In this document: one piece after another, positions 1-9,767 of the stretch
Numbering within the stretch: the stretch's first letter is position 1
Layout: the number at the start of each line of letters is the position of its first letter
Assembly (NCBI RefSeq): GCF_029227915.1
Contig: NC_079889.1
Span: forward strand, 4,838,001 to 4,902,000
Direction of reading: 5' to 3'
DNA length: 64,000 nucleotides
Source: Hydractinia symbiolongicarpus
Lineage: Eukaryota; Cnidaria; Hydrozoa; Anthoathecata; Hydractiniidae
Made by a program: the position numbers and the translations under genes
Notes under the pieces: generated by a model
Told to the model about the DNA's origin: nothing
Databases searched by the model: none
Seen by the model: only the letters and a program-made list of their open reading frames with translations

Positions 1-546
1 GATAGTAGATTATCTGAACATGCCAAAAATTTACCCAAAATAAATATTTACAAAGATTCAACTTTAAACAAACAGCCTCTAGAATCAGAGCAGAAAATTG
101 AAAGGAGCATCATAGCAGCATCTCCGAAGGATAAAACAATGATAAACAGTGCACCAGCAAGTTATATGAAACCCTCACAAGAGAATGATGATGAACCCAT
201 GCTGAAAAAAGTACGCTTCACAGAAGAAGATGAAAAGGAAATAGATTATAAGAAGTCACAAAATAATTTGCAACTTTTCAGCGAAATATGTCTAGCTGAA
301 TCCGGAAGTGATAACAGACAAGAAAAATGTGATGTGACTTGTAAAGATTCTAAAGACATTCCACATGATAATTCACAATCTGATAGTGAGATGTCAACGA
401 AATTAAACTTTGCTAAGAAAAAATCATTTCAACCTAACTTGGGTGCAAAAAGAAGAAATCGTTTATCCTCGTTTTCAGCTTATTCCTCTTGTGATGAAGA
501 TAGTGAGAATATTTCCACAAAAAGAAAGAAAAAGAAAAGTGCTACA
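1..546 (+). other. BDP1: BDP1 exon: charged, low-complexity N-terminal region
   Basis: Frame 1 is open from the first base to a TAA at 559-561. A GTATAT donor at 547 would end the exon in phase 0 before that stop, which suits the next two phase-0 exons. The protein is rich in S, E, D and K and contains a PNLGAKRRNR stretch followed by an acidic then a lysine-rich run. The methionine at 139 is probably internal, because the frame is already open upstream. A second donor at 539 would give phase 1 and fits less well. Confidence 0.65.
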
Positions 547-3500
547 GTATATTCCTTATAAAATTTTTTCTACTTTTATGAAGGAAAATCGTTTTTTCGC
601 TGTAACTATAGGGGTGCTTAAAAATTGCTATATTACAAGTCAGACCAATTGTGGGAATGGTTAAAAAGCTAGTTCTTCTTACAACTTAAGAAATTAAAAT
701 GCCTGTGTATACCTTTTTGAAAGGGTCAAATTAATTTTTACACTAATAGTTTTTTTTAGTACTGTTGTGTTTTAGAAACCATCAAGCAATACAAACATAA
801 ATAAAGAGAAGAAGACACAAAAGAAAAAGGTTTGTGTTTTTAGTAGTATTATGAAAATTTGACAACAGACCCAAACATGCTTAAAAATCAAGTTTATTTT
901 TATCTTCACAATTCCGTATTATAAATGTATAATATCCAAAATAATACCAAAAATATTTTGTTGTATGTATATATGTGATTATACAAATAAATGTTACTCT
1001 GAAGTTGTAGCTAAGTTAGTTTGCTTTTTTATGTACCCATAGCATGACTATAAAATTGTTCAGAGACAAAATATAGGTATTAATTTGAAGCAAGGGAATT
1101 AATGTAAAAACCATTGGTTGTAACGGTTGTTTTTGAAGGGTATTTGATATGTCTTCTTGTTTTTAGAATAAAGATAAAGAAAAAAAAAAGAAAAAGGTTT
1201 GTAATATTTTTTGATTCAATTAATAGGGTGGCCTGGAAGACCTGGAAGAACAACCATTTTAGAAAATTTTTTGGAGAAACTGACATTTTTGAAAACAATC
1301 CTAGAATAAAGGCCTTTAAAAAGTGGCAGTAACCCTTTTTTAGCTGTCCAAACAGCAGCATTATTTACTCAGTGTTTATGTATAAAAGTTTTTCTTTACT
1401 ATATCTGCAAAATATGAACTTATTATCTAAATTGCTGAGTCGGCAGAAATTTCCAATTAAAAATGTATTATTAACAAGAAAAACGTTGTCCTTATCCTGT
1501 TCCATTTTTTTACAACCTTGTGATTTTTTTCTGTTTCTGTTTTTAAATGAACTTTGGGTTAGCCAAGCTGAAAGGGTGAGCCGATTATTTTGTTTAATTG
1601 TATTTTTCAAACAACAGACTTTTGTAGATATTTCCAGGGGACTGATCCACTTATCGACTAGTTTTTTTTTTATCGAGGTTTATTCTTGCTAAAAAAATGA
1701 ATTTTATTAAAAACAAAAAAATCAAAATCAAACAAAATCAAACAAAATCAAATTTCCAACTTTAAAGGGTAACTTCATGCAAAAGTTTTTTTGATATACA
1801 TGTTACTACTACCATAAGAAAACGAATTCAACTAGTTTTACTGTTTCATATGACTTCTAAGTGCCAAGAATACAAACCTTACCATCCTAAAATATGGCTA
1901 GAAATTCCGACCCCCAATTCCGCAAAAAAGACTAGGGCGAAGGTGATGTGTGACGTTGCAAAGTGCGGAAAGCGCAATTCTATGCAGTGGCTGGTTTATT
2001 AAAGCAACAAATTTTTAAATCCTTTTTAGTTTTGATAAATATAGCTACTAGTAATTCATTCTTATTTGATGCTAAGTATGCCAATTTGCTCAGCTTTCTG
2101 TTGTACAAGTCGCTCCACGTTTAACAAAGAGCTTAGTTTTCAAATGATACCTTCAGATACCAATAATACCATTGCAAGCGATTAAAAGAGAAAGGTCTTT
2201 ACCAAAACATTCTGCTTTTTACATCTGCTTAAATTATACTTCACTGACGTCTCCAGAGGGATATGATAGTAAGACAAAGTTCATCTAGATTTCTTAAATG
2301 CAAAAAATAACATTTTCTTTGTATTTGCATATATTCACTGGTCATCAAATCCACGCCATTGTATAATTACGTTCACTTTTATTTTGCTAATATTATTTCA
2401 CTCGTTTGTTACCTTCTTCCATTTTTGAATTGAAATTAAATTTAATATATTAAAGTTAAATTTTCGTCCTGCTTGCCACCTATGATTATATTCTCTTGCA
2501 ACTCAAAAGCAAATTTTTGTTGTTTTTGTTTTGCCGGAATAAAAATCTAATTTCTGACAGGGGGTGAACATATTACTTTGCTAGAGTAACCTTTTTCAAA
2601 ATTATAACGGTTTATCAATGGGAGAGGGACAATGCGTCAAAAGTGTTTAAAAACATCAAAGTTTTGTTATGAACACTGTTTGTTTATTTGAGAAAAAATT
2701 GTTGGTTATCGTTATTTTTTGACAAATAAGGAAGGTTTATTTTTTGGTAAATACTTAGTTATTTTGGTTCTTGTTTATTAAAAAATAAGTTACAACAAAT
2801 CATAATGTCTCCTCTTCTTTTCAATGTGTTTTCTTGGAGGCCTCTCTCTGCGGTTTGCTACATTTTGCACTTTGCAACGTCATTTTTGTTACTATTTTCA
2901 GTCTTCTTGTTTTTATGCGATCCGTTGAAAAAAAGCATGTTTCTGGCAAAGAAATTGCTCTTATTGAGGTAAAAACAGATATAGTTAAGTTGCACTTTTT
3001 TGTTTTTTTGAAATATATTACTCATGTTTGACAATAATGAAAACATTGTTTTTGTGCCCAATTATGTTATTGATATTAATAACATGCTTTAGTATTCAAG
3101 TAATCTGACTGAGAAAGTGCAAATAAGAAGTATTATTTTTTTCTTCTTTGTTTGTTCTAGGAAGAAATCCAAACTGGTGAAGAATCTGCCACTAAAAAAC
3201 CAAAGGAGACAAAAAACATGAACTGCTCTGCTGAAAGAGATCTTTCTACACTGACCATGCAAGAATTAATTTATTACAGACCTAGAAGGTATATTTTGCA
3301 TACACTATTTCCCATAATATATTTTTTCATAAAATTATAACCTGTTTCTCATTTGGAGTATTTGAGAAGACCTTTTTAACAAACAGTAACATGGAGATTT
3401 TGTAACAGCTAGTGAGACTAAAAGTTTAAAAAAATTGCCACTTCTTTTTGAAACGAATTTCAATTCTGCACCATTTGTCTTTCTCTATTAACACTGAGCT

Positions 3501-6500
3501 TTGTCTTTATCAATTAAAAATTTTTGTTTCTGCACTGTTTGTCTTTCTTATTAGCTTTAAATTGTGCACACTTTTAAACTTGACATATATAAATAACAAT
3601 TTGATGATTTTTATATATTGTCTGGCATATAAATGTTAATTTTCTTTTTTTTCAGTTTTAAAACAGCAGAACTTCGTTTAAAAAAGTAAGTTATCATTAA
3701 ATCTCAAATGAAATTAAATTGAATTTTTGTAATTCGTTTTTTTGTTTGTTTGAACAATTAGCAGGTTAGGGCATTCAAACAGTATATTCGCTTAAATATT
3801 CGCTACTTTTAATTCCTTCTTTCCCTTGTTTTCTGAAGTTTAGTTTTTTCCCCCAACATATTTGAGACCACCTTCTCCACAAAAATAAAACACAAAATGC
3901 TACTATAAAAAAACTTTCATTTCTAGTATTTTAAAAAATGGAAAAGAGGTCAGTCCTTGAACACTAATAACGCAAAGCAGGGATCACGCGGTATTTCTAC
4001 ACATGTAGCCATCAATATAACCATTTATACTTATGCCGGAATTAACCAATACAGTATAACATTACCATAAACAATAAAAAAAATATATACATATTTTTCA
4101 GAAATTGAACATACACAAAACAAAATACCTTCCTCTCCCTGTTGTTTTTTTGTTGTTGTTATATGACCCCTCTTTCTCCCCTTCTCAACAATTTAATACC
4201 ACTGGTAGACTTGTGCCTAGAATTATATAACAACTTTTTTCCAGAGATCCCGTTGAAGAAGGTTCTGTTGTTGAGATAGGCAGTTTACTACAGCCTGTTA
4301 ATGATGGTGCAAACCCAGATTCGAAAGTGAAGAAGAATGATGACGAAGACAATGAGGAAGAGGATGTAATGGCACCTCAAGTTATGATAGATGAGAATGG
4401 GGAAATTATTATCAATGAAGAGAGGTGCTTAGTTAAATTTTTGTTGTTATCAAGTTGATTTGGAAATGGAAAATTTTTTAACCTGTTATTTTGTTGTGTG
4501 TTCCCTGGAATGTTTTAAAAACTGTTATTACACATTGGATAACCTTAATTTTACAGTTTAAAAATCTGTCATAATTGAACGCAATGAAAAATCAATTACC
4601 GACTATTGAATTTGGGTTTTGATAAGGTCTGTTTAGTCAACTTTCTATATGCTATATAAATATAGTTTGTTTTTGTTTTTATCATGCATAAATTGAAACA
4701 CTTATGGGAAACAACTTTTTGTTTGGTGGTAGTATTTTTTATGAAAATGTTAAATTTTAGTTTATGTTGAACTAAATTGTACAGAATTTAATTTGGTATA
4801 AATTAAAAATTTGATGTTTTCTTTCCACAAACTTCCTGCAATATAAAATATCAGAATTTTAGAAGCTGGTTGGTTTGGTAAAATTATCCCAACCCCATCC
4901 TCTTCCAGCCACTACAGTTGACTAGGCAAGAAGAAGCTTTATACCAAGCCTTAATATTTTCTTTTTTTTAGTTTGACTATCAAGAAGAAGGTGGATGACA
5001 GTGTCCTCAGAAATAGGTAATCTGAGTTTTATGGGTAACTTGGGAGCACTCTTAGAATGATACCAATTTTCCACTTTCAAAATTTCGAACTAAATGAGTA
5101 GCTGGAAAAAAATGTTTAGGAAAAAGAAGAAAATTGCCTGTATATTTTTATTTGGTTTTCAAAAGCGCACAAACCCTTTTACATATCGAAATAAGAAATC
5201 AAAGAAGGAATGGTGTTCAAAGAATTTTGTTCGAAGAATTTTGTTAAGTAGTGATTTGATTGGTTAATATGTTCGCACGAACTGTAATAACAGCTTATGA
5301 CTTATTCCGCCCTAAGTGAGAATCAACCTTTAAATTGTTCTAACAAAAAAATTGTCTAATTTTGTAGTGACCTAAATGATTTAAACGAGTTAAGTGATAC
5401 AGGTTAGCCTCTCTACTTTTAAGGGGTATAAACTCTCATTCTAGGAAGGACCACAAAGGCGCTTCTAGAGTGTTTAAAGCTCCCATTGGAGCTACAGAAA
5501 TCTCTGAAGTTTAGGCTAACTAGACGATGACCTTATGTGGGGATGAAACATAAGAGCTCATGGACATAAGTCAGGTATTCTACAAACTAAGTCGTACAGT
5601 TGCTGAAACTATTTTTGAATTAAGATATTATTTATTCCCTCAAGTAGTCTGAAATTGCACTTGGTAATAATATTGGATTTTTTCTTCGGTTTTGGTTATG
5701 TGCTGTAAATGACGTCTTTTTCACATTTTAGATTTTTTACATAGGTGCTTGGAAAGGATCGCTTAAAATGGCCTCTTAAGTTAAACAAATGTTTCTTTTT
5801 AATTTTCCTCCTATATAACAAAATTGCAATATGCAAAATACTCTCAAAAATGAAACAAAGTATGAGAAAGGTATTTTTCCGCTATTAAAAAGGTTTGATG
5901 ATATATTAAAATCCATTTTATATTAAAATCCATTTGTAAAGAATTTTTTGTGTTCTTGTTATTCTGTTTGTTGTCAGGTGTTGTTTATATTTTCTATTTT
6001 TATTTGTTTACCTGTAATTTGTTTTAAAAATAGCAAGATTGTGTACGAAGATGCGCTCTCGTTTGGAACGAATCGTCGAAAAACATCACGTGGAAAGAGA
6101 TGGAAGCTTCATGGTATGTTTCTTAATCTACAGGCGTTCCACAAGTCCTGAATTACCTATAAAGTCTGGGTAGTTCTAAAATTAATTTCCATTTTGGAAA
6201 CTGATTTCAGGACTACTAATTTTGTCATTTTGATATTACATTAATCTTTTCGTATGTTCATTAGCTAAGTGATCGAAAACTTTCTTAGTTTAAGAACATG
6301 ACTCCAAACTTAATCTGCCAAATCATTTATTACAGTCATGATGTTCGAGCTGAACTCTTTTTGAAACGGACTTCAAAGCCTTGATACAAATAACAAAATT
6401 TTTCCATAAAATCATAAATTTGAGTTTGTTAGCAAAACTAGAAGGACTTGCCCTGTTCCATATTGTTGATGAACTTGTGACCTATTTGTAAACTGAGTTG

Positions 6501-8152
6501 CAAGACCCATTACAACATTAACTTTCAATCAGTTTTCACATTGCTCTAGGTTATCAGCTTTTAACCAAACCTTTTTTAGTACGAATTTACTGCTTCTAAG
6601 GTTTTCCATTTGTTTAGTCTTAGCAGCATTATTGTAAGATTATTAAACTACGTGAAAAAACTTCGCACACCGTCAAATAGATACATCGTTTACCTTAACT
6701 CTCCGTTTTTTACTTTTACTATAAGAATTTGAGTGGTATGAGGGTACTCTTGTTTCCTAAAAACTGTAATAGTATTACTTTCAGAAAAAAAACTTTTGAG
6801 GTATTAAAATCACTGCAAAGTTTTGGAGCTGAGTCTTTTACGAAATTTTTGCGGGAATAAACTTCTCATGGACCTCGTGTCAATTTTTGCGGTTTGCAAT
6901 TTTAACAATAAAAATTGAAATTTGATATTAAATTTTTAGAATATATTTTTGACTTCGCGAGAGTAAATTTTTCCTTTTTTTCCTAAAGTTTTTTTTTGAG
7001 TTTTCGCGGGAATAAACTTTCGCGAATGGGCAACTTAGGCGTGGTTTGTAAAAAAAACGTTTACAGAAAATAAAGTTAAGTTACCGCGAAAGTTTCTTCC
7101 AGCAAACATTTCTTCTCTTAAAGTAGATTACTTAGTGTGTTACTGATTCAGTTTGGATGTGGATGTCAAAAAAGTATTCAGCGAATTGTGTTTATGTGTT
7201 TTTAGAAACATTACGCTTCTACAAAGCGTTGAGTCAGATTGGTACTGATTTCACGTTAATGAGTCAAGCCTTCGGAAAGTTCACGCGCAATGAACTCAAG
7301 GTTCGTACTATAGTTTTTTTTTTTGAAATTCTACCCTTCTTCCGTTGCAAGTGTTTTTTATATACATCGTACAAGAAAAGGAATCTGGACCTGATTATTA
7401 AAGTATTTTGCGGCTGAAATAATTAAAATTTTTACGAAATCTAAGGCTGGGAAAGAAACTTTAACTTACCCAGGGTTGGGAAATGTTTAATAAAATATTT
7501 AGCTAAAATGGATATTTTTTGAGAAGTTACAGACTACGAAGTTGCAGACTACTTGAGAAATTGTGGTGCGTTATTAAAAAGAACAAGTTAGTTCGGTGTT
7601 CCTATGTCCTCTTTGTTTTTTGCTAACGTCAAGTTTCATGCGTGTGTGCAAAAATGTTTGTTCCTTTTACTCATTGTAAGTTATGGTTTTCTCATCCAAA
7701 AAAAGGTTAAAAAACGCTCGTTTAATTAGAATATTTATACATATAGAAAAAATTTAAACAAGAAGAGAGAGTCAATTGTGATCTGGTTGACAGAGCCCTC
7801 GGTAAGTTTTTAGTTTTGTTTCGATTTTTATGTGGGGCAAATTTTATAAATCGTAATTTATTAATAATAAAGTACGGTCAATTTAGTCATTTTCACAGGC
7901 TACCATTGAGTTTTAGAACCAGTACTCGCTGTGCCCGATTGAAAATGTTATCATGTATTAATCTTCTGTGCTTCAGCAAATCGTTTACCTCTCAACATGG
8001 AAATGTTCCTGCGTGGTAAAGAAGAACTGAGAGATTTGTTGAATGACGATGCAAGTGAGACGACTGAGCCCACTGATGAAAACGAGGTCATAGATAACAC
8101 CACAAACGAAGTTTCGATTGAAAACGAGGCTGTTGCGACATCAAGCATGTAG
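1..8152 (+). CDS. BDP1: BDP1-like TFIIIB subunit (SANT-domain protein), 3' part of a multi-exon gene
   Basis: BDP1 (B'') is one of the three TFIIIB subunits that recruit RNA polymerase III to tRNA, 5S and U6 genes in the nucleus. Exons were joined by AG/GT borders with matching phase: 1-546, 776-829, 1167-1196, 3161-3288, 3656-3685, 4245-4424, 4972-5016, 6034-6113, 7206-7300, 7747-7801 and 7977-8152 (TAG stop). The joined product has a charged N-terminal part, the LTMQELIYYRP block, then APQVMIDENGEIIINEESLT, then a SANT domain (W..HETLRFYKALSQIGTDF...FTRNELKKKFKQEE). All three are in the same order in animal BDP1. The reading frame is open at base 1, so the start lies upstream. The tail after the SANT domain is only about 60 residues, far shorter than the long C-terminus of vertebrate BDP1. 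One further exon near 2902-2968 is possible. Identity is strong; exact borders of the N-terminal exons are inferred. Confidence 0.85.
776..829 (+). other. BDP1: BDP1 micro-exon, 18 codons, lysine-rich
   Basis: A pyrimidine-rich tract ending in TTTTAG precedes the exon, and AAAAAG/GTTTGT follows it. It is 54 nt, phase 0 in and out, with no stop, and encodes a lysine/asparagine-rich segment ending KKTQKKK. It continues the basic stretch at the end of the previous exon. No similarity could be used because the composition is low-complexity, so the call rests on splice signals and phase. Confidence 0.5.
1167..1196 (+). other. BDP1: BDP1 micro-exon, 10 codons, lysine-rich
   Basis: Preceded by CTTGTTTTTAG and followed by AAAAAG/GTTTGTAA, the same 3' edge and donor as the 776-829 exon. 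It is 30 nt, phase 0, and encodes NKDKEKKKKK. The shared end sequence suggests the two micro-exons arose by duplication. Confidence 0.45.
1719..1752. repeat. Short ~10-bp tandem repeat (AACAAAATCA)
   Basis: About three consecutive copies of an A-rich decamer within the long BDP1 intron, with no apparent function. Confidence 0.7.
2902..2968 (+). other. Possible additional BDP1 exon
   Basis: A TTTTCAG acceptor at 2895-2901 and a GAG/GTAAAA donor at 2969 flank a frame ending SVEKKHVSGKEIALIE, in phase 0 with the exon at 3161. Its start needs two bases from the previous exon, which does not match the phase-0 end at 1196. A weaker acceptor at 2935 would restore phase. This is either a genuine exon with an unrecognised partner or a decoy. 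Confidence 0.3.
3161..3685 (+). other. BDP1: BDP1 exons 3161-3288 and 3656-3685 with the LTMQELIYYRP block
   Basis: The first exon follows TTTGTTCTAG and ends AGAAG/GTATAT. It encodes a charged linker and then LSTLTMQELIYYRPR, which matches the conserved '(M)TM(R/Q)(D/E)(F/L)IYY' block upstream of the BDP1 SANT domain. The second is a 30-nt exon (SFKTAELRLKK) between TTTTTTCAG and GTAAGT. Phases 2 and 2 fit both junctions. Confidence 0.8.
4245..4424 (+). other. BDP1: BDP1 exon: acidic segment and APQVMIDENGEIIINEES
   Basis: The 180-nt exon lies between CTTTTTTCCAG and GAG/GTGCTT. It encodes an acidic run (DDEDNEEEDV) and then the block that precedes SANT in BDP1 proteins (P.V....DG.III.EESL). 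Its donor phase (2) joins cleanly to SLT in the next exon. Confidence 0.85.
4972..5016 (+). other. BDP1: BDP1 45-nt exon SLTIKKKVDDSVLRN
   Basis: Preceded by a long T tract and TTTAG, and followed by AATAG/GTAATC. It completes the EESLT motif and joins in phase 2 to the exon at 6034. Confidence 0.8.
5017..6033 (+). other. BDP1 intron
   Basis: Non-coding, AT-rich. It contains an exon-like 35-nt piece (5368-5402) whose phase does not fit the conserved reading frame, and a short direct duplication of ATATTAAAATCCATTT around 5903-5935. No other feature is seen. Confidence 0.55.
6034..7801 (+). other. BDP1: BDP1 SANT-domain exons 6034-6113, 7206-7300 and 7747-7801
   Basis: The three exons join in phases 1 and 0 to encode the pre-SANT KIVYEDALSFGTNRRKT, the first helix with its tryptophan (GKRWKLHETLRFY), the core KALSQIGTDFTLMSQAF, and the third-helix basic stretch NELKKKFKQEERVN. 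The conserved W, the IGTDF core and the KFK.EE tail are those of the BDP1 extended SANT domain, which contacts DNA and TBP/BRF1. The donors are GTATGT, GTTCGT and GTAAGT. Confidence 0.88.
6851..7095. repeat. Possible degenerate MITE-like insertion in a BDP1 intron
   Basis: The 13-mer GCGGGAATAAACT occurs at 6851-6863 and again at 7006-7018. The second copy runs into AAACTTTCGCG (7014-7024), which has an exact inverted copy CGCGAAAGTTT at 7085-7095. CpG-rich words like these stand out in an AT-rich intron. The layout suggests a non-autonomous element, but target-site duplications and ends are not clear. Confidence 0.4.
7977..8152 (+). other. BDP1: BDP1 terminal exon and stop codon
   Basis: The acceptor GTGCTTCAG is followed by ANRLPLNMEMFLRGKEELRDLL, which corresponds to the family's '(K)RPFDFDFF...L' helix after SANT. 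An acidic, serine/threonine-rich tail follows, ending SSM-TAG at 8150-8152. The protein ends shortly after the conserved region. Confidence 0.75.
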
Positions 8153-9495
8153 GCGATATTTTTTGCTTAAGTGCGTGAGCAAGCTGGTGTTCTTGGCACA
8201 GTTTCGTGTTTCCCACGGAGGTTTTGCTTGGGAAATTTCTCTGCTTAATCAAGTCTTGGTTTCTTGGTAAATCATGAGAAATGTTTAAGATGTTTTACCT
8301 AAACCGTGATCTAAGGATCTTCCAAGAAACTTAGTAAGGAAAAGACGTTCTACCAACCTACCTTGATACAATCTCTTCCGTCACAAGACCTGAGTGGGAG
8401 CTTTGGCATAGGTAACGTGCCGACTGATTTATCAGATGGACGGCAACATCACCGCTATTGAAGAAATGGGTATTTTTATGGATGTTTTGTTTGTGTCGTG
8501 TTCATAAAATATTATGGAGTATATATTATTTATTATGAAGAAAAAATTCACCGTTTTTTTTTTTTTTTTTACTTTTTTTTTGAAAAGGCACTGTTGTACC
8601 TTGCTTGCAGAAATGCTTGCTTGATATACAAAAGTTTAAAATGGTATCAGTTCCAACACGTCTTGCTTGTTCAACGCCTAAACCCAAAGCATCCTTTATT
8701 AATAACCAAAATTATATTTTCGTTTTTAAATGCACTCATTAATAAGCATATCTGGGAGAGGGGGATCTGTCAAACACCCATTAGGTCTCTGCACTTGGCT
8801 GTTTTATAAGTTAAAGAAAATTTTTGTGATATTCAGAGCTGTAGCAGCCTGGCGTAAGACAGGAAAGCGGCACGCCATCCTTAAACGCGGTAACAACTCA
8901 AAGTAAAAGACCCCTAGAAACGAGAATGAAGTTGTGCGCCTGAAAAATCAGATTGGAAATCAACATGTTATAGTGTAATGTTTAATGAAGCAGAACTACT
9001 TTGTTTGAAGAAATTTTATCTTCGGATAGAGACCCTGTTAAATCATATTGTTGTCGACTCTCGCACCAATAATGTTTTAATTAGTTGAATTGCCTTTAAG
9101 TTTTAATTGTCTTATAGTTGAGTCATCAGTCTTTTGCAACCTCGAGCCTAGGACTGACTTTACATCACATCTCGTATAGAGATTTAAAAAAAATCCTTGA
9201 GCAAGTATTAGTTTGCTTACCCTGAAAAGCGCAGTGCCGTTTAAGAAGCAAAAGAGTTTGGGAACAAGGTTGGCTTGAATGATATTGTAAAAAATGCTAT
9301 TGCATTTACTGCCTTAAAATTGCTTACAATCCGGGCTTTGCTTTTACTGTGAGGTTTGACTGGTTGAAAGTTACAACAATGTTTTGTGTAGATCTCGAAC
9401 AAAGCTGTAAATCAACTCGTCGGGCGTCTAAGAAAAAATGTTTTTTTGTCATTCCCTTATTCCTGAAATTTTCACGAGTTTAAATTTCGCGCTTG
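8153..9495. other. BDP1 3' flank / intergenic, no gene seen
   Basis: Presumably begins with the BDP1 3' UTR, but no clear AATAAA was noticed. A 103-codon ORF at 8498-8809 is mostly poly(T)-encoded phenylalanine and lacks support. No RNA gene is evident. Confidence 0.5.
8554..8581. repeat. Poly(T) tract (T17-AC-T9)
   Basis: A homopolymer run interrupted by AC. It could be the A-tail of an old minus-strand retroposed copy, but no element body could be delimited to its right. Confidence 0.7.
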
Positions 9496-9522
9496 TTTTT
9501 TTTTTTTTTTTTTTTTTTTTTT
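9496..9522 (-). repeat. 27-nt poly(T): probable A-tail of a minus-strand retroelement
   Basis: An uninterrupted T27 on the plus strand reads as A27 on the minus strand. It lies 3' (minus sense) of the twin hairpins and microsatellite at 9575-9662. It may end a SINE-like element occupying about 9523-9720, or mark a longer 3' end of the retroelement that starts near 12717. Confidence 0.6.
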
Positions 9523-9574
9523 ACATAACGTAGGTTTGTGCACATTTAATTTTCTCGCACGCATTATGGGTATA

Positions 9575-9611
9575 CTAGTCGTTAGCCCGACTAGAGACGG
9601 GTTCGCCCGTC
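9575..9611. other. Two adjacent perfect hairpins (CTAGTCG stem; GACGGG stem with TTCG loop)
   Basis: CTAGTCG (9575-9581) pairs with CGACTAG (9588-9594) across a 6-nt loop. One base later GACGGG (9596-9601) pairs with CCCGTC (9606-9611) across a TTCG loop. Both stems are perfect. They lie in the stretch between two A-rich tails on the minus strand, so they may be structured RNA of a retroelement 3' UTR or SINE. Confidence 0.7.
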
Positions 9612-9634
9612 GCAGCTAAGCTACCATTTTGCGT

Positions 9635-9662
9635 GACAGACAGACGGACGGACGGACAGACG
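9635..9662. repeat. Tetranucleotide microsatellite (GACA/GACG)7
   Basis: Seven consecutive tetramers: GACA GACA GACG GACG GACG GACA GACG. It follows the twin hairpins directly and is followed by GTATACGGGCATTG. It is probably part of the same dispersed element. Confidence 0.85.
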
Positions 9663-9720
9663 TATACGGGCATTGTAATATAGATGAAAGACCAAACCTC
9701 GTCATCACATCGTATTTACA

Positions 9721-9767
9721 ATTATTTTTTTTTATTTTTTTTTTTTTAATACTACTGTCTATTTATT
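9721..9767 (-). terminator. Polyadenylation signal and A-rich tail of the retroelement
   Basis: Read on the minus strand, AATAAA (plus-strand TTTATT, 9762-9767) lies about 65 nt after the ORF stop. An A-rich tract about 30 nt long (9721-9750) begins ~11 nt further on. This is the arrangement expected at the 3' end of a polyadenylated, target-primed non-LTR insertion. Confidence 0.65.

Larger units (their letters stand above)
1197..3160 (+). other. Long BDP1 intron, no independent gene seen
   Basis: AT-rich sequence with many T runs. ORFs of 63-106 codons occur on both strands but are low-complexity, lack domain motifs and overlap each other. Apart from the possible exon near 2902-2968 and a small (AACAAAATCA)n patch, nothing is recognisable. 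Confidence 0.6.

Noticed and set aside
1080-1692. ORFs of 72-106 codons on both strands
   Set aside because: They lie in BDP1 introns, overlap each other on opposite strands and are low-complexity. Only the phase-consistent micro-exon at 1167-1196 was kept.
5368-5402. Extra BDP1 exon (SDLNDLNELSDT)
   Set aside because: It has a good acceptor and donor, but its 35 nt would shift the frame so that the next exon no longer encodes the conserved pre-SANT/SANT sequence. At most a cassette or poison exon.
8498-8809. 103-codon ORF
   Set aside because: Largely poly(T)-encoded phenylalanine, with no recognisable domain or splice context.
9560-9660. tRNA gene or intact tRNA-derived SINE promoter
   Set aside because: A- and B-box-like words occur on opposite strands and the hairpins do not form a cloverleaf.
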